Below the pieces are notes generated by a model that worked only from the letters and a program-made list of their open reading frames with translations, did not search any database and was not told the DNA's origin. From [Scytonema hofmanni] UTEX 2349 (GTDB taxonomy: Bacteria; Cyanobacteriota; Cyanobacteriia; Cyanobacteriales; Nostocaceae), in NCBI RefSeq assembly GCF_000582685.1, contig NZ_KK073769.1:552489-585616 (forward strand): 33,128 nt of DNA. Reading direction: 5' to 3'. Shown one piece after another: positions 24,400 through 31,845 of this stretch. Both the position numbers and the translations under genes were made by a program. Positions within the stretch are counted from its first letter, which is position 1, and every line of letters begins with the position of its first letter.

Positions 24400-25188
24400 C
24401 TATTCCTCTGGATCTGATGAATGTAAATCAGATTCGTTCGGTGATGATTCGGGAGGAACTTCCGAAAACTTGTTTTTACCTCTTTTGCGGGGTGCAGAGA
24501 AGTTTTCCCGTGAGGAATCTCGTTCTCGACCGGGCGGCAGAGCTTTTTCTATGGGATTATTGCTAAAATCAGGCGGTGATTGCCGATAAAGCAATTCCAT
24601 ATCATTTCCCGCTTTGCGAAAAACTTTAACTTGGTTAACGAGAAAAGCTTGAAATAAGCGGTAGAATACCAAACTAACGATCGCCACAATTAGTCCTGCT
24701 GCCGTACTGATTAGAGATTCCCCAATACCAGTAGTCACCCCAGCTGTCGATTCGGTTCCCAAATCACCAATGCGAATAGATCGCAAAGCCTGGATCAAAC
24801 CCAAAACCGTACCCAACAATCCTAATAATGGCGCAAGGGCAATCACAGCTTCTAAAACTTTTTCCCCGCGTCGCATCCCCGCTAATTCATCTTCTGCGCT
24901 TGCTTCTAGCGCCAGTCTAAAGGTTTCCGTGTCAATTTTGGGCAGGCTTAAGGGTGCAAAAAGAAAGCGTCCTATAGGCTGATTCGTCGCTTGTCTTGCA
25001 ATATCCCTAGCCGCTACCCAATTTTCACCGGCTACATCCAACACGCGATCGACTATTTGCTTTTCTTGCGTTAAAATTCTTAACCAAAACCACAAACGCT
25101 CGAAAATCACGCTCAAAGATAAAACCGACAGGGCAAGCAAGGGCCACATCGCCGGTCCACCCTTGTGTATCAAATCTAAAATATCCAC
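24400..25188 (-). CDS. exbB: ExbB/TolQ/MotA-family proton channel subunit
   Basis: A 262-residue protein with three transmembrane helices (about 14-37, 112-135, 155-180). The last two carry the family hallmarks GEKVLEAVIALAPLLGLLGT and GIGESLISTAAGLIVAI, with the conserved Gly/Pro/Thr positions of the ExbB pore. It forms the pentameric channel partnered by ExbD. I set the start at GTG 25188 (DILDLIHKGGPAMWPLL follows) because GGAGG lies at 25201-25205; an ATG at 25236 would add 16 residues that are not family-like. The C-terminus has an unusual charged, Ser/Pro-rich cytoplasmic tail of about 60 residues (203-262). Confidence 0.88.
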   Translation of the reverse strand: MDILDLIHKGGPAMWPLLALSVLSLSVIFERLWFWLRILTQEKQIVDRVLDVAGENWVAARDIARQATNQPIGRFLFAPLSLPKIDTETFRLALEASAEDELAGMRRGEKVLEAVIALAPLLGLLGTVLGLIQALRSIRIGDLGTESTAGVTTGIGESLISTAAGLIVAIVSLVFYRLFQAFLVNQVKVFRKAGNDMELLYRQSPPDFSNNPIEKALPPGRERDSSRENFSAPRKRGKNKFSEVPPESSPNESDLHSSDPEE

Positions 25189-25399
25189 TGTTTTCGGTTT
25201 CCTCCATTTATTTTGTGTGCAATTATCCCAAAGCATTTTAATTTTAGAGATTAATGCACCACACCCTGTGTTATCTATCACAAGATAGAATTTAATGTTG
25301 CTTGAGAGTAGCGTCTTCACTCACTAATTAGGGCGGTTATTCCCACAGGAAGTTTAGGGCATAATTTGCCAAAATTAAAGTTAAGTGGAGGTCTAAAAC

Positions 25400-25714
25400 A
25401 TGAACTTTTCAATTCAAGCAGTTTACAATTGGTATCGTAATTTACTTCGCAACCCCAAATACCGCTGGTGGGTTATTTTAGGAACACTGTTTTATTTTGT
25501 CAGCCCCTTTGATGTCGTCCCAGATTTCTTTCCCATTGTGGGAGAACTGGATGATGTTTTTCTTTTAACACTATTAGTTACGGAAATGTCCCAAGTAGTG
25601 ATTGAAGGTTTTAAAGCCCGTAAAGGTGATGTAGATACTACAGCTGCCAACACTGCTGAAACTTCTACCTCTAACTCCGACACTATTGATGTTGATGCTG
25701 TCTCTGTCAAGTAG
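25400..25714 (+). CDS. YkvA family (DUF1232) small membrane protein
   Basis: A 104-residue protein with the DUF1232 core: NPKYRWWVILGTLFYFVSPF, then DVVPDFFPIVGELDDVFLL, whose SPFDVVPDFFP...GELDD pattern is diagnostic. It has a hydrophobic hairpin that probably sits in a membrane. The last 30 residues are Thr/Ser/Asp-rich and look disordered. GTGGAGG stands about ten bases before the ATG. The gene is divergent from exbB with a gap of about 210 bp that must hold both promoters. Function of the family is unknown. Confidence 0.88.
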   Translation: MNFSIQAVYNWYRNLLRNPKYRWWVILGTLFYFVSPFDVVPDFFPIVGELDDVFLLTLLVTEMSQVVIEGFKARKGDVDTTAANTAETSTSNSDTIDVDAVSVK

Positions 25715-25792
25715 ATACCGCTTAGAAATAAAACTTAATCAGTCCCCTTTCCCTCTATTCACAATTTACCTTCGTGATTAGGGGGATATTCG

Positions 25793-25816
25793 TAGTAAGC
25801 GCTGAAGCGCTTACTA
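25793..25816. repeat. TAGTAAGCGCT palindrome
   Basis: TAGTAAGCGCT (25793-25803) and AGCGCTTACTA (25806-25816) form an 11-bp perfect inverted repeat with a 2-nt centre. It sits 30 bp before the start of the nucleotidyltransferase-like gene, so it may affect its mRNA leader. It also resembles a dispersed cyanobacterial repeat. Confidence 0.6.
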
Positions 25817-25845
25817 AGTATAAAATTATTAATTTGAATTACTCT

Positions 25846-26664
25846 ATGAATAATAGCGATCGCCTAAAAAAGCCCCAAATTATTGGACTGTTACCTGCCG
25901 GTGGACATGCAACAAGGATTTCACCTTTACCACTAAGTAAAGAATTATATCCAATTGGCTTTCGGTCTGTAGGTGATGAATCTAACTTACGACCAAAAGT
26001 AGTTTGTCACTATCTGCTAGAAAAAATGCAACTCGCAGGAATTGATCGGGCTTATTTTATCTTGCGATCGGGTAAATGGGATATTCCCGCTTATTTTGGT
26101 GATGGGGAGATGCTTTCGATGAATTTGGGCTATTTAATGATGAATTTGCCTTTTGGTGTCCCCTTCACTTTAGATCAGGCTTATCCCTTTGTTGGTGATG
26201 CTTTGGTAGCTTTGGGTTTTCCTGATATTCTCTTTCAGCCGGAAGATGCTTTTAAATTAATTATTACACGCCAACAGGCAAGTGATGCCGATGTGGTTTT
26301 AGGATTATTCCCCACAAATCAACCGCAGAAAGCTGGGATGGTTGACTTCGATGATACAGGTAGAGTCCGTTTAATTATTGAGAAACCTCCCCAATCAAAT
26401 TTGCAATATATGTGGGGTATTGCTATTTGGAAACCGACTTTTACAGAGTTTTTACATCAATATTTGATTACTCTCAAGGCTAAGAGCAACTTATCACAGT
26501 TACCAGAAATACCCATTGGTGATGTGATTCAAGCTGCTATTCAACAAGGTTTTCATGTAGAAGCTGAAGCATTTCCCGATGGTACTTATTTAGATATTGG
26601 TACACCTAATGATTTAGTGCGAGCAGTGCGGCAATTTACGGCTTGTAATAATAATTTACCGTAG
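25846..26664 (+). CDS. Sugar nucleotidyltransferase-like protein with altered signature
   Basis: A 272-residue protein of the glucose-1-phosphate nucleotidyltransferase fold. The N-terminal signature reads IGLLPAGGHATRISPLPLSK, where the family consensus has LxxGxGTRLxPxTxxxPK; the Arg and Lys are kept while the GxGT part is changed. Later parts are typical: VVLGLFPTNQPQKAGMVDFD, GRVRLIIEKPP (the EKP motif), MWGIAIWKPTF, and AFPDGTYLDIGTPNDLVRAV near the end. It would join a sugar phosphate to a nucleotide, but the substrate is not predictable and reduced or altered catalysis is possible. Start at MNNSDRLKKP; the frame is open upstream through a palindromic repeat that is unlikely to be coding. 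The stop codon lies in a dispersed repeat (GTAGAGACG). Confidence 0.8.
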   Translation: MNNSDRLKKPQIIGLLPAGGHATRISPLPLSKELYPIGFRSVGDESNLRPKVVCHYLLEKMQLAGIDRAYFILRSGKWDIPAYFGDGEMLSMNLGYLMMNLPFGVPFTLDQAYPFVGDALVALGFPDILFQPEDAFKLIITRQQASDADVVLGLFPTNQPQKAGMVDFDDTGRVRLIIEKPPQSNLQYMWGIAIWKPTFTEFLHQYLITLKAKSNLSQLPEIPIGDVIQAAIQQGFHVEAEAFPDGTYLDIGTPNDLVRAVRQFTACNNNLP

Positions 26665-26807
26665 AGACGTTTCGCCGGAACCTCTCATCAAAGCGTAAAA
26701 TTTTAAATTAACAATATGAAATAATTTTTTTGCCTTATAATATTGCTTCCTATTTTTGATTCTATACCGATTTTCATTTGAATCACATACATGTTCAAAA
26801 AATAAAC

Positions 26808-26835
26808 GTAGAGACGCGAAATTTCGCGTCTCTAC
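26808..26835. repeat. 28-bp perfect palindrome
   Basis: GTAGAGACGCGAAA (26808-26821) is directly followed by its exact reverse complement (26822-26835), a 28-bp palindrome without a loop. It shares the GTAGAGACG end with the palindromes at 280, 9638 and 26667. The rest of the gap 26665-26995 is AT-rich; it has a degenerate palindrome at 26667-26684 and no gene. Confidence 0.85.
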
Positions 26836-26995
26836 ATCAAGTATTGCACGCAACCTAGAACCGCTATAGTCAAATGTTAATTCAAAATAGGAAGGGCAAA
26901 TATCAAAGAAGTGTTGCGTTTTCAGCGCGTCTGGTTGTTTTTTAAGATATACAAGAGTAATAACCCAGTATGGGGATCAATATAGGATAAAGATT

Positions 26996-28600
26996 ATGGT
27001 AACGTTGAATATTTCTGAGTCAGAGCAAGCCGATCGCTTTCGGGAACTGCAATTAACTTTACGCGATCGCTGGAAAACTATCGAGCTATTTGATAATAGT
27101 GATGCTGATATTTTAGTTGTTCCCTCTCTTAGTCTTGACCAGGGAGAACTTCAGAAAATTGAAGGTTGCGAACATTATGAAGAACGATTGCTATTTTCTT
27201 TGATGCGTTTGCGAAATCCCCGCACCAGGCTAATTTACATCACATCAATGCCCCTGCATCCCAGTATTATTGATTATTATTTACAATTATTGCCGGGAAT
27301 TCCCTTTTCACATGCTCGCAATCGTTTGCTGTTACTTTCTACTTACGATTCTTCTCTCAAACCTCTCAGCCAAAAGATTTTAGAACGTCCTCGTTTGCTA
27401 GAGCGAATTCGTGAAGCTTTGAGGCTAGAAAAATCATTTATGATCTGTTACAATTCAACATCTTGGGAAGGTGAATTATCTTTGAAATTAGGTGTACCCT
27501 TGTACGCAGCCGCACCTAATTTACAGATTTGGGGAAGTAAAAGCGGCAGTCGAGAAATCTTTGCTGAAAGTAAAGTTCCCCTTCCCGATGGTAGCGCTCT
27601 TGTTTGGAGTAGCACAGATTTAGCAGAATCAGCAGCGAATTTGTGGGAACGTCAGCCAAATTTAGAAAGAATGGTGGTGAAACTGAATGAGGGCATTTCT
27701 GGAGAAGGAAATGCGTTATTAGATTTAAGAGCGATCGCCGAATTCGCACCACCAGAAAGTTCTCATGCTGATAGAGTAGCTGCAATAAGCGATCGCTTCA
27801 GTTCTCTGCGCTTTCAAGCGAAAAAAGAAACTTGGGAGAACTTTAAGACGAGAATCACCGAGTTAGGAGCGATTGTTGAAGCATTTGTGGAAGGAGAAAT
27901 CAAGCGATCGCCTAGTGTTCAAGGACGTATCACACCCAACGGTGATGTAGAAATTCTCTCAACTCATGACCAAATTCTCGGAGGTCCAGACGGTCAAATT
28001 TATCTTGGTTGTCGATTTCCTGCTGACGAAGCTTATCGATTGCAATTGCAACAATTAGGCATAAAAGTAGGCAGAAAACTAGCGGAAAAAGGGGCATTAG
28101 AGAGATTTGGGGTAGATTTTATCGCCGTTGACAAAGGAGATAATCAGTGGGATATTCAGGCGATCGAAATCAACTTGCGTAAAGGTGGTACTACCCATCC
28201 TTTCATGACTTTAAAGTTATTAACCAACGGACGCTATGACCTCTCCACAGGATTATTCTACAGCCAACAGGGACGACCCAAATACTATATGGCTACCGAC
28301 AACTTGCAAAAAGACCGCTATCAAGGATTGTTACCCAACGATTTGATGGATATTATCGCCCATCACAGATTGCACTTTGATAGCGGAACCGAGATAGGCA
28401 CAGTATTTCATTTGATGGGATGTCTTTCTCAATTTGGCAAGTTGGGATTAACCTGTATCGGAGATTCTCCCCAACAAGCGGAAGAAATTTATAACAAAGT
28501 TGTCAAAGTTTTAGACGAAGAAACTCGCAGCAACAAAAACGATTTTTCCTCATTCTCAGATTACGCTTTTGCCACCACTTGGGACGGGTATAGTTTTTAG
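26996..28600 (+). CDS. PGM1-like ATP-grasp peptide ligase family protein
   Basis: A 534-residue cytosolic protein. The first half (1-190) is the less-known domain preceding the ligase in proteins annotated 'peptide ligase PGM1-related', with SRRNRLLLLS-like HARNRLLLLSTYDSS. From about 200 an ATP-grasp fold follows: RMVVKLNEGISGEGNAL (ATP-binding Lys and glycine-rich loop), IVEAFVEGEIKRSPSVQGRI, FGVDFIAVDKGDNQWDIQAI, and the metal-binding EINLRKGGTTHPF. PGM1 itself joins a peptide to a non-standard amino acid in pheganomycin synthesis; in cyanobacteria the substrate is unknown. AGGA precedes the ATG by about ten bases. The neighbouring nucleotidyltransferase-like gene is 331 bp upstream on the same strand. 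Confidence 0.82.
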   Translation: MVTLNISESEQADRFRELQLTLRDRWKTIELFDNSDADILVVPSLSLDQGELQKIEGCEHYEERLLFSLMRLRNPRTRLIYITSMPLHPSIIDYYLQLLPGIPFSHARNRLLLLSTYDSSLKPLSQKILERPRLLERIREALRLEKSFMICYNSTSWEGELSLKLGVPLYAAAPNLQIWGSKSGSREIFAESKVPLPDGSALVWSSTDLAESAANLWERQPNLERMVVKLNEGISGEGNALLDLRAIAEFAPPESSHADRVAAISDRFSSLRFQAKKETWENFKTRITELGAIVEAFVEGEIKRSPSVQGRITPNGDVEILSTHDQILGGPDGQIYLGCRFPADEAYRLQLQQLGIKVGRKLAEKGALERFGVDFIAVDKGDNQWDIQAIEINLRKGGTTHPFMTLKLLTNGRYDLSTGLFYSQQGRPKYYMATDNLQKDRYQGLLPNDLMDIIAHHRLHFDSGTEIGTVFHLMGCLSQFGKLGLTCIGDSPQQAEEIYNKVVKVLDEETRSNKNDFSSFSDYAFATTWDGYSF

Positions 28601-28731
28601 GGAATTGGGAATAGGGCATTGGGCATTGGGCATGGGGTAAAATATTCCTCTCCCCATTAAAAAATACTCTCATCATAATATAGCCTTTCCTAATCACATG
28701 AGGTAAATCATAGCCCCCTCCTCGCTTGCGG

Positions 28732-28894
28732 GGAGGCAGGGTGGTTTCATACCATCAGAGAAAAATTAAAACCAGTTATCAAAGCCTCTCCCCCCGTGGG
28801 GGAGAGGTTTGGAGAGGGGTCAAAATCTATGATTCAAAACGAGAAATAGAGGCTTTCATATTTTTCTTTTTTCGTATGAAACCACCCTGCCTCC
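28732..28894. mobile_element. MITE-like element with 21-bp perfect terminal inverted repeats
   Basis: The 21-nt arms at 28732-28752 and 28874-28894 (core CAGGGTGGTTTCATAC and its complement) are perfectly inverted. A second pair lies inside: AAAGCCTCT (near 28775) against AGAGGCTTT (near 28850), and a CCTCTCCCCC-GTGG-GGGAGAGG hairpin at the centre. Directly flanking both sides is the same G/C-rich repeat CTCCTCGCTTGCGGGGAGG (about 28719-28737 and 28891-28909). It carries no gene. It appears to have inserted into, or arisen from, a copy of that repeat. Confidence 0.65.
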
Positions 28895-29060
28895 TCGCTT
28901 GCGGGGAGGGGGTTGGGGGTGGGGTTCTTGTACCTCAATTGGGTGAATTTTTCCAAGTTGATATTGGCTTGTTTATAGATTATGCTGTGGGCTAAATTCT
29001 CTAAGTCCGCGTTTACGGACTTAGTTAGTGTAGCCGCAAATGGAATTCGTGGGGGCTTTA
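28895..29060. repeat. G/C-rich hairpin repeat and inverted copy of the GCGGCTACAC repeat
   Basis: CTCGCTTGCGGGGAGGGGGT continues into GGTGGGGTTCTTG, as at 2521-2551. Then TAAGTCCG-CGTTTA-CGGACTTA (about 29001-29022) and GTGTAGCCGC...GAATTC follow. This block is a reverse-complement relative of 30206-30260 (GAATTCGCGGCTACAC...AGTCCGC). Confidence 0.6.
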
Positions 29061-29061
29061 G

Positions 29062-29418
29062 TTGACTAAATCTACCCAAATGAAAAAGCAATATGGCTTT
29101 TTACTTGTTGAATCTACCCAAAGGAAAAAGCAATTTGCCCAAATTAGTAAGTCGAAGTTCATTTGACTTGCTAAATCTACCGAAATGAGTAAGTCAAAGC
29201 TTATTTGACTTGCTGAATCTACCGAAATGAGTAAGTCAAAGCTTATTTGACTTGCTGAATCTACCGAAATGAGAAAGCAAAAGCTGATTTTGAGTAAGTC
29301 AAAGCTGATTTGACTTGCTAAATCTACTGAAATGAGAAAGCAAAAGTTGATTTTGCTTTGTCAAAATGACCTTTTGCTTACTAAATCTACCAAAATGAGA
29401 AAACAAACACCCTAAGAG
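29062..29418. repeat. 21-nt phase-locked repeat array
   Basis: Seventeen consecutive 21-nt blocks fill this stretch. The motif TCTACC (TCTACT once) starts at 29071, 29113, 29176, 29218, 29260, 29323 and 29386; the distances are 42, 63, 42, 42, 63 and 63, all exact multiples of 21. Blocks are of three kinds: A (CTTGCTGAATCTACCGAAAT...), B (AGTAAGTCAAAGCTTATTTG...) and C (AGAAAGCAAAAGCTGATTTT...), mixed as A-B or A-C-B. In B, AAGTCAAA pairs with TTTGACTT across a short loop. In one frame the blocks read heptapeptides such as LAESTEM and RKQKLIL; the only stops before the end are TGA at the last codon of each B block. It is probably not translated. Confidence 0.9.
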
Positions 29419-29424
29419 GGTATA

Positions 29425-29542
29425 TATAGCGGTTATCGGTTAAGTGAGGTAAATAAAACTTTCCCCTCTCCTTAATAAGGAGAGGGGTGTCCGGAACGGA
29501 CGGGGTGAGGTTCTATATTGCACCCAACTGAAAACCGCTATA
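29425..29542. mobile_element. MITE-like element with TATAGCGGTT ends
   Basis: TATAGCGGTTATCGGTT (29425-29441) and AACTGAAAACCGCTATA (29526-29542) are 17-bp terminal inverted repeats with two mismatches. The inside contains CCCCTCTCCTTAATAAGGAG and further hairpin sequence of the G/C-rich family, no gene. The left end overlaps a TATATATA run, consistent with TA-rich target choice. The whole gap from 28601 to 29580 therefore holds repeats only. Confidence 0.55.
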
Positions 29543-29580
29543 AATTTTATAAAGACGTTGCAATACAAGGTTTCTAGGTT

Positions 29581-30042
29581 TTAATCTGGTAAAAACTCTT
29601 CATCTAAACATTCATCCGCAGTAAACGGAGAGTCTACCGCAAAAGTATCAAGGGTTAATCCAGTTTCATCACTGGCTTGCTTTCTTGCATCTTGATAACA
29701 CTGAGTAAAAACTTCCTGGAAATATGGTTTTAAACTAGGACTATCCTTAAAAGTTATTCTCAACCTGCGGCGATGTTCTCTAATAGTTCCTTTCCAACTA
29801 TTAGAGCGTTTATCCTGCTGGTATTTATATTTTAGTAAATGCATTAATAGAACAACTAAATTACTCTCAAGCGCGTGTTTTTCACTTCTCCCCATGCATT
29901 CAATCTCTTCAATCAGATTTTCTAAATCAACCTCAGAAAATCTGCCTTCTTTTAATTGTTTAGCAGTTGTCTCTATCCACAGATAAAAATCTTGATCGTA
30001 AAGATGATAGTTTGTAAAGACGGTTGGTTGAGGCACTGTCAT
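29581..30042 (-). CDS. DUF29 family protein
   Basis: A 153-residue protein. LYDQDFYLWIETTAKQLKEG followed by FSEVDLENLIEEIECMGRSE is the diagnostic opening of DUF29, a family found mainly in cyanobacteria in many copies per genome. ALESNLVVLLMHLLKYKYQ and SNSWKGTIREHRRRL follow as expected; the C-terminus is acidic. It is helical and soluble, of unknown function. Start at MTVPQPTVF has GGGAGG twelve bases upstream, while the longer frame would place that site inside the gene. It sits between two repeat-rich stretches whose GCGGCTACAC repeats are inverted relative to each other (about 29031 and 30222). Confidence 0.88.
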   Translation of the reverse strand: MTVPQPTVFTNYHLYDQDFYLWIETTAKQLKEGRFSEVDLENLIEEIECMGRSEKHALESNLVVLLMHLLKYKYQQDKRSNSWKGTIREHRRRLRITFKDSPSLKPYFQEVFTQCYQDARKQASDETGLTLDTFAVDSPFTADECLDEEFLPD

Positions 30043-30200
30043 CTGATTTTTTAACCTCCCAAAATACAACCAGTAAACTTAATTTAATCCCGCTCTTGCT
30101 ATGCTCGTTGCATATGTAAATAAATTGCTTTTGGGTGTATGCTAAGTGAAACTTGAGACGAGAGCAAGTAACATGGTAACTATAATAATAACAATTTAGA

Positions 30201-30345
30201 GAGCCAGGGCGAATAGAATTCGCGGCTACACAAACAAAGTCCGCCTTCGCGGACTAAGTACAGCGAGCGCATAAGAACGAGCGCGTTTTTTAACGCAGAG
30301 GAGCGCGGAGGTAAGCGCAAAGTGACGCAGAGTTTTTGTTATAAA
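30201..30345. repeat. GCGGCTACAC / CGCAGAG dispersed repeats upstream of the ATPase gene
   Basis: GAATTCGCGGCTACAC leads to the hairpin AGTCCGC-CTTC-GCGGACT (30238-30255), then to AACGCAGAGGAGCGCGGAGG (about 30292-30311) and GACGCAGAG. Both blocks look like common cyanobacterial dispersed repeats. The gap 30043-30502 contains no gene. Its last 150 bp is AT-rich and should hold the promoter of the ATPase gene. Confidence 0.6.
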
Positions 30346-30502
30346 TTTTCGTCATTAACTTATGAAATGCTGTATTAAGATACAAGGGTGTGTTACGCCG
30401 CAGGGTAATGCCATAATACACTTTGCGTATACTCTCCCCATTACTCACTGCAAACCTGCTACCATAACCAAATACGTGTATTAACTTAGGTAGCCTGTAA
30501 AA

Positions 30503-31840
30503 ATGGATTTACTAGCTGAAATATACAATTCTTTTAACCCTTTTGAGACTGCATCAAAAGAAGAATATGTTGATTGTCGAGAGGTGCGTGGTAATTGGGA
30601 AGTATATCAAGAGTTGGGAAAGAAAATTGTACTTTCAAACAAGGCAACCTGTCAGCTATGTTCGGGACATCGAGGTACGGGGAAATCAACTGAGTTATTG
30701 CGTTTAAAAGAAAACTTAGAAGGAAGGGGATATTTTGTTGTCTATTTTGCGGTAGATGATCAAGATATTGAACCGGAAGATGTAGAATATGCTGATATAT
30801 TAATGGCTTGCACACGGCATTTGGTGGAAGCAGTCGAGATAGAACAGCATAATCCCCTGCTGGAATGGATGAAATCACGCTGGGAATCTTTCAAAGACTT
30901 GATGCTGATGGAAGTATCTTTTGAAAAGCTGAATTTGGAACAGCAGATTTCTCTGTTTTCCAAAATTACCGCAACAATCAAAGCTGTCCCCGATATGCGA
31001 CGGGAAATAAGGCAAAAGATTAATGCGAATACACCTTCGTTGGTTAAAGCGTTAAATGACTTTATTTTACAAGCTCAAAAATCTTTACCGAAAGGTAAAA
31101 ATAACGGGTTAGTTATAATTGTTGATAATCTCGATCGCATTGTCGAGGTTAAGGAAGAAGGAAGACCGAGCAATTATGAAGAAATCTATTTAAATCGTAG
31201 TGAAATGTTGCGGGGTTTGAAGTGTCATATTCTCTACACTGTGCCTATTGATGTTGTATATTCAGATTTGGCAACTAATTTTGACACTAGCTACCATAAT
31301 ATTGAAGTAGTGCCGATGATGATGGTAAGAAATCCTAATGGCGATGCTAACGAAACTGGGTTGAAGAAACTGCGAGAATTGATTTGTCAGCGTGTTAGAT
31401 TAATTGAGCCAAAACTGGAAAAAACATTAGAGGGGAAAGTCAAGGGTTTAGATTTACCAGCTGTGTTTGATAGCCCAGAAACACTCAGACAACTCTGCTT
31501 AATGAGTGGTGGACATATGCGGGATTTGATCAAGTTGATTCAAAGTGCGATCGAGCAAGTTGATCAATTACCGATTACATCCAAAGCTGTAAAATTAGCG
31601 ATTGAGGGAATGCGTGAAACTTACCGCAAAGGTGTTCAAGAACATCATTGGGATATTTTAGCTAAAGCTAATAGTTGTAAAGATAAGAAAGACGATAAGG
31701 AACATTTACGTTTGCTCAGAAATCGCTCGTTGCTGGAATATCGCTATTATGATGAAAACGATTCCCTTCGGATTTGGTGTGATGTTCACCCATTGATTGA
31801 GGGAACTCCCAAGTTTAAAGATGCACTTAGTAAAATTTAA
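30503..31840 (+). CDS. AAA-type P-loop ATPase with C-terminal winged-helix-like part
   Basis: A 445-residue soluble protein. The N-terminal stretch (SFNPFETASKEEYVDC) leads into Walker A GHRGTGKST (55-63). Walker B is LVIIVDNLDRI (203-213), sensor-1-like HILYTVP (242-248), and a sensor-2-like LMSGGHMRDLIKLIQSAI with Arg at 340, as in ORC/Cdc6-, TniB- and STAND-type ATPases. Residues about 395-435 (LRLLRNRSLLEYRYYDENDS) look like a winged helix. It would act as a nucleotide-dependent switch. No effector domain (nuclease, protease, TIR) is present in the chain, so its partner should be separate; the next gene on the same strand, 276 bp on, is the likely candidate. I do not recognise a named family. 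Confidence 0.8.
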   Translation: MDLLAEIYNSFNPFETASKEEYVDCREVRGNWEVYQELGKKIVLSNKATCQLCSGHRGTGKSTELLRLKENLEGRGYFVVYFAVDDQDIEPEDVEYADILMACTRHLVEAVEIEQHNPLLEWMKSRWESFKDLMLMEVSFEKLNLEQQISLFSKITATIKAVPDMRREIRQKINANTPSLVKALNDFILQAQKSLPKGKNNGLVIIVDNLDRIVEVKEEGRPSNYEEIYLNRSEMLRGLKCHILYTVPIDVVYSDLATNFDTSYHNIEVVPMMMVRNPNGDANETGLKKLRELICQRVRLIEPKLEKTLEGKVKGLDLPAVFDSPETLRQLCLMSGGHMRDLIKLIQSAIEQVDQLPITSKAVKLAIEGMRETYRKGVQEHHWDILAKANSCKDKKDDKEHLRLLRNRSLLEYRYYDENDSLRIWCDVHPLIEGTPKFKDALSKI

Positions 31841-31845
31841 TCTTC

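Noticed and set aside
28726..28995. A plus-strand open frame of 89 codons in the repeat region
   Set aside because: It is composed of the inverted-repeat element and G/C-rich repeat; the reading frame is incidental.
29062..29418. CRISPR array
   Set aside because: Blocks are contiguous 21-mers without unique spacers, and no cas genes are present.
30534..30878. A minus-strand open frame of 114 codons inside the ATPase gene
   Set aside because: It is fully antisense to the Walker A region of a clear ATPase and has no start signal.
30503..31840. TniB-type transposition ATPase
   Set aside because: No TnsB/TnsC/TniA/TniQ-type neighbour and no transposon ends; only a general ORC-like ATPase pattern is shared.
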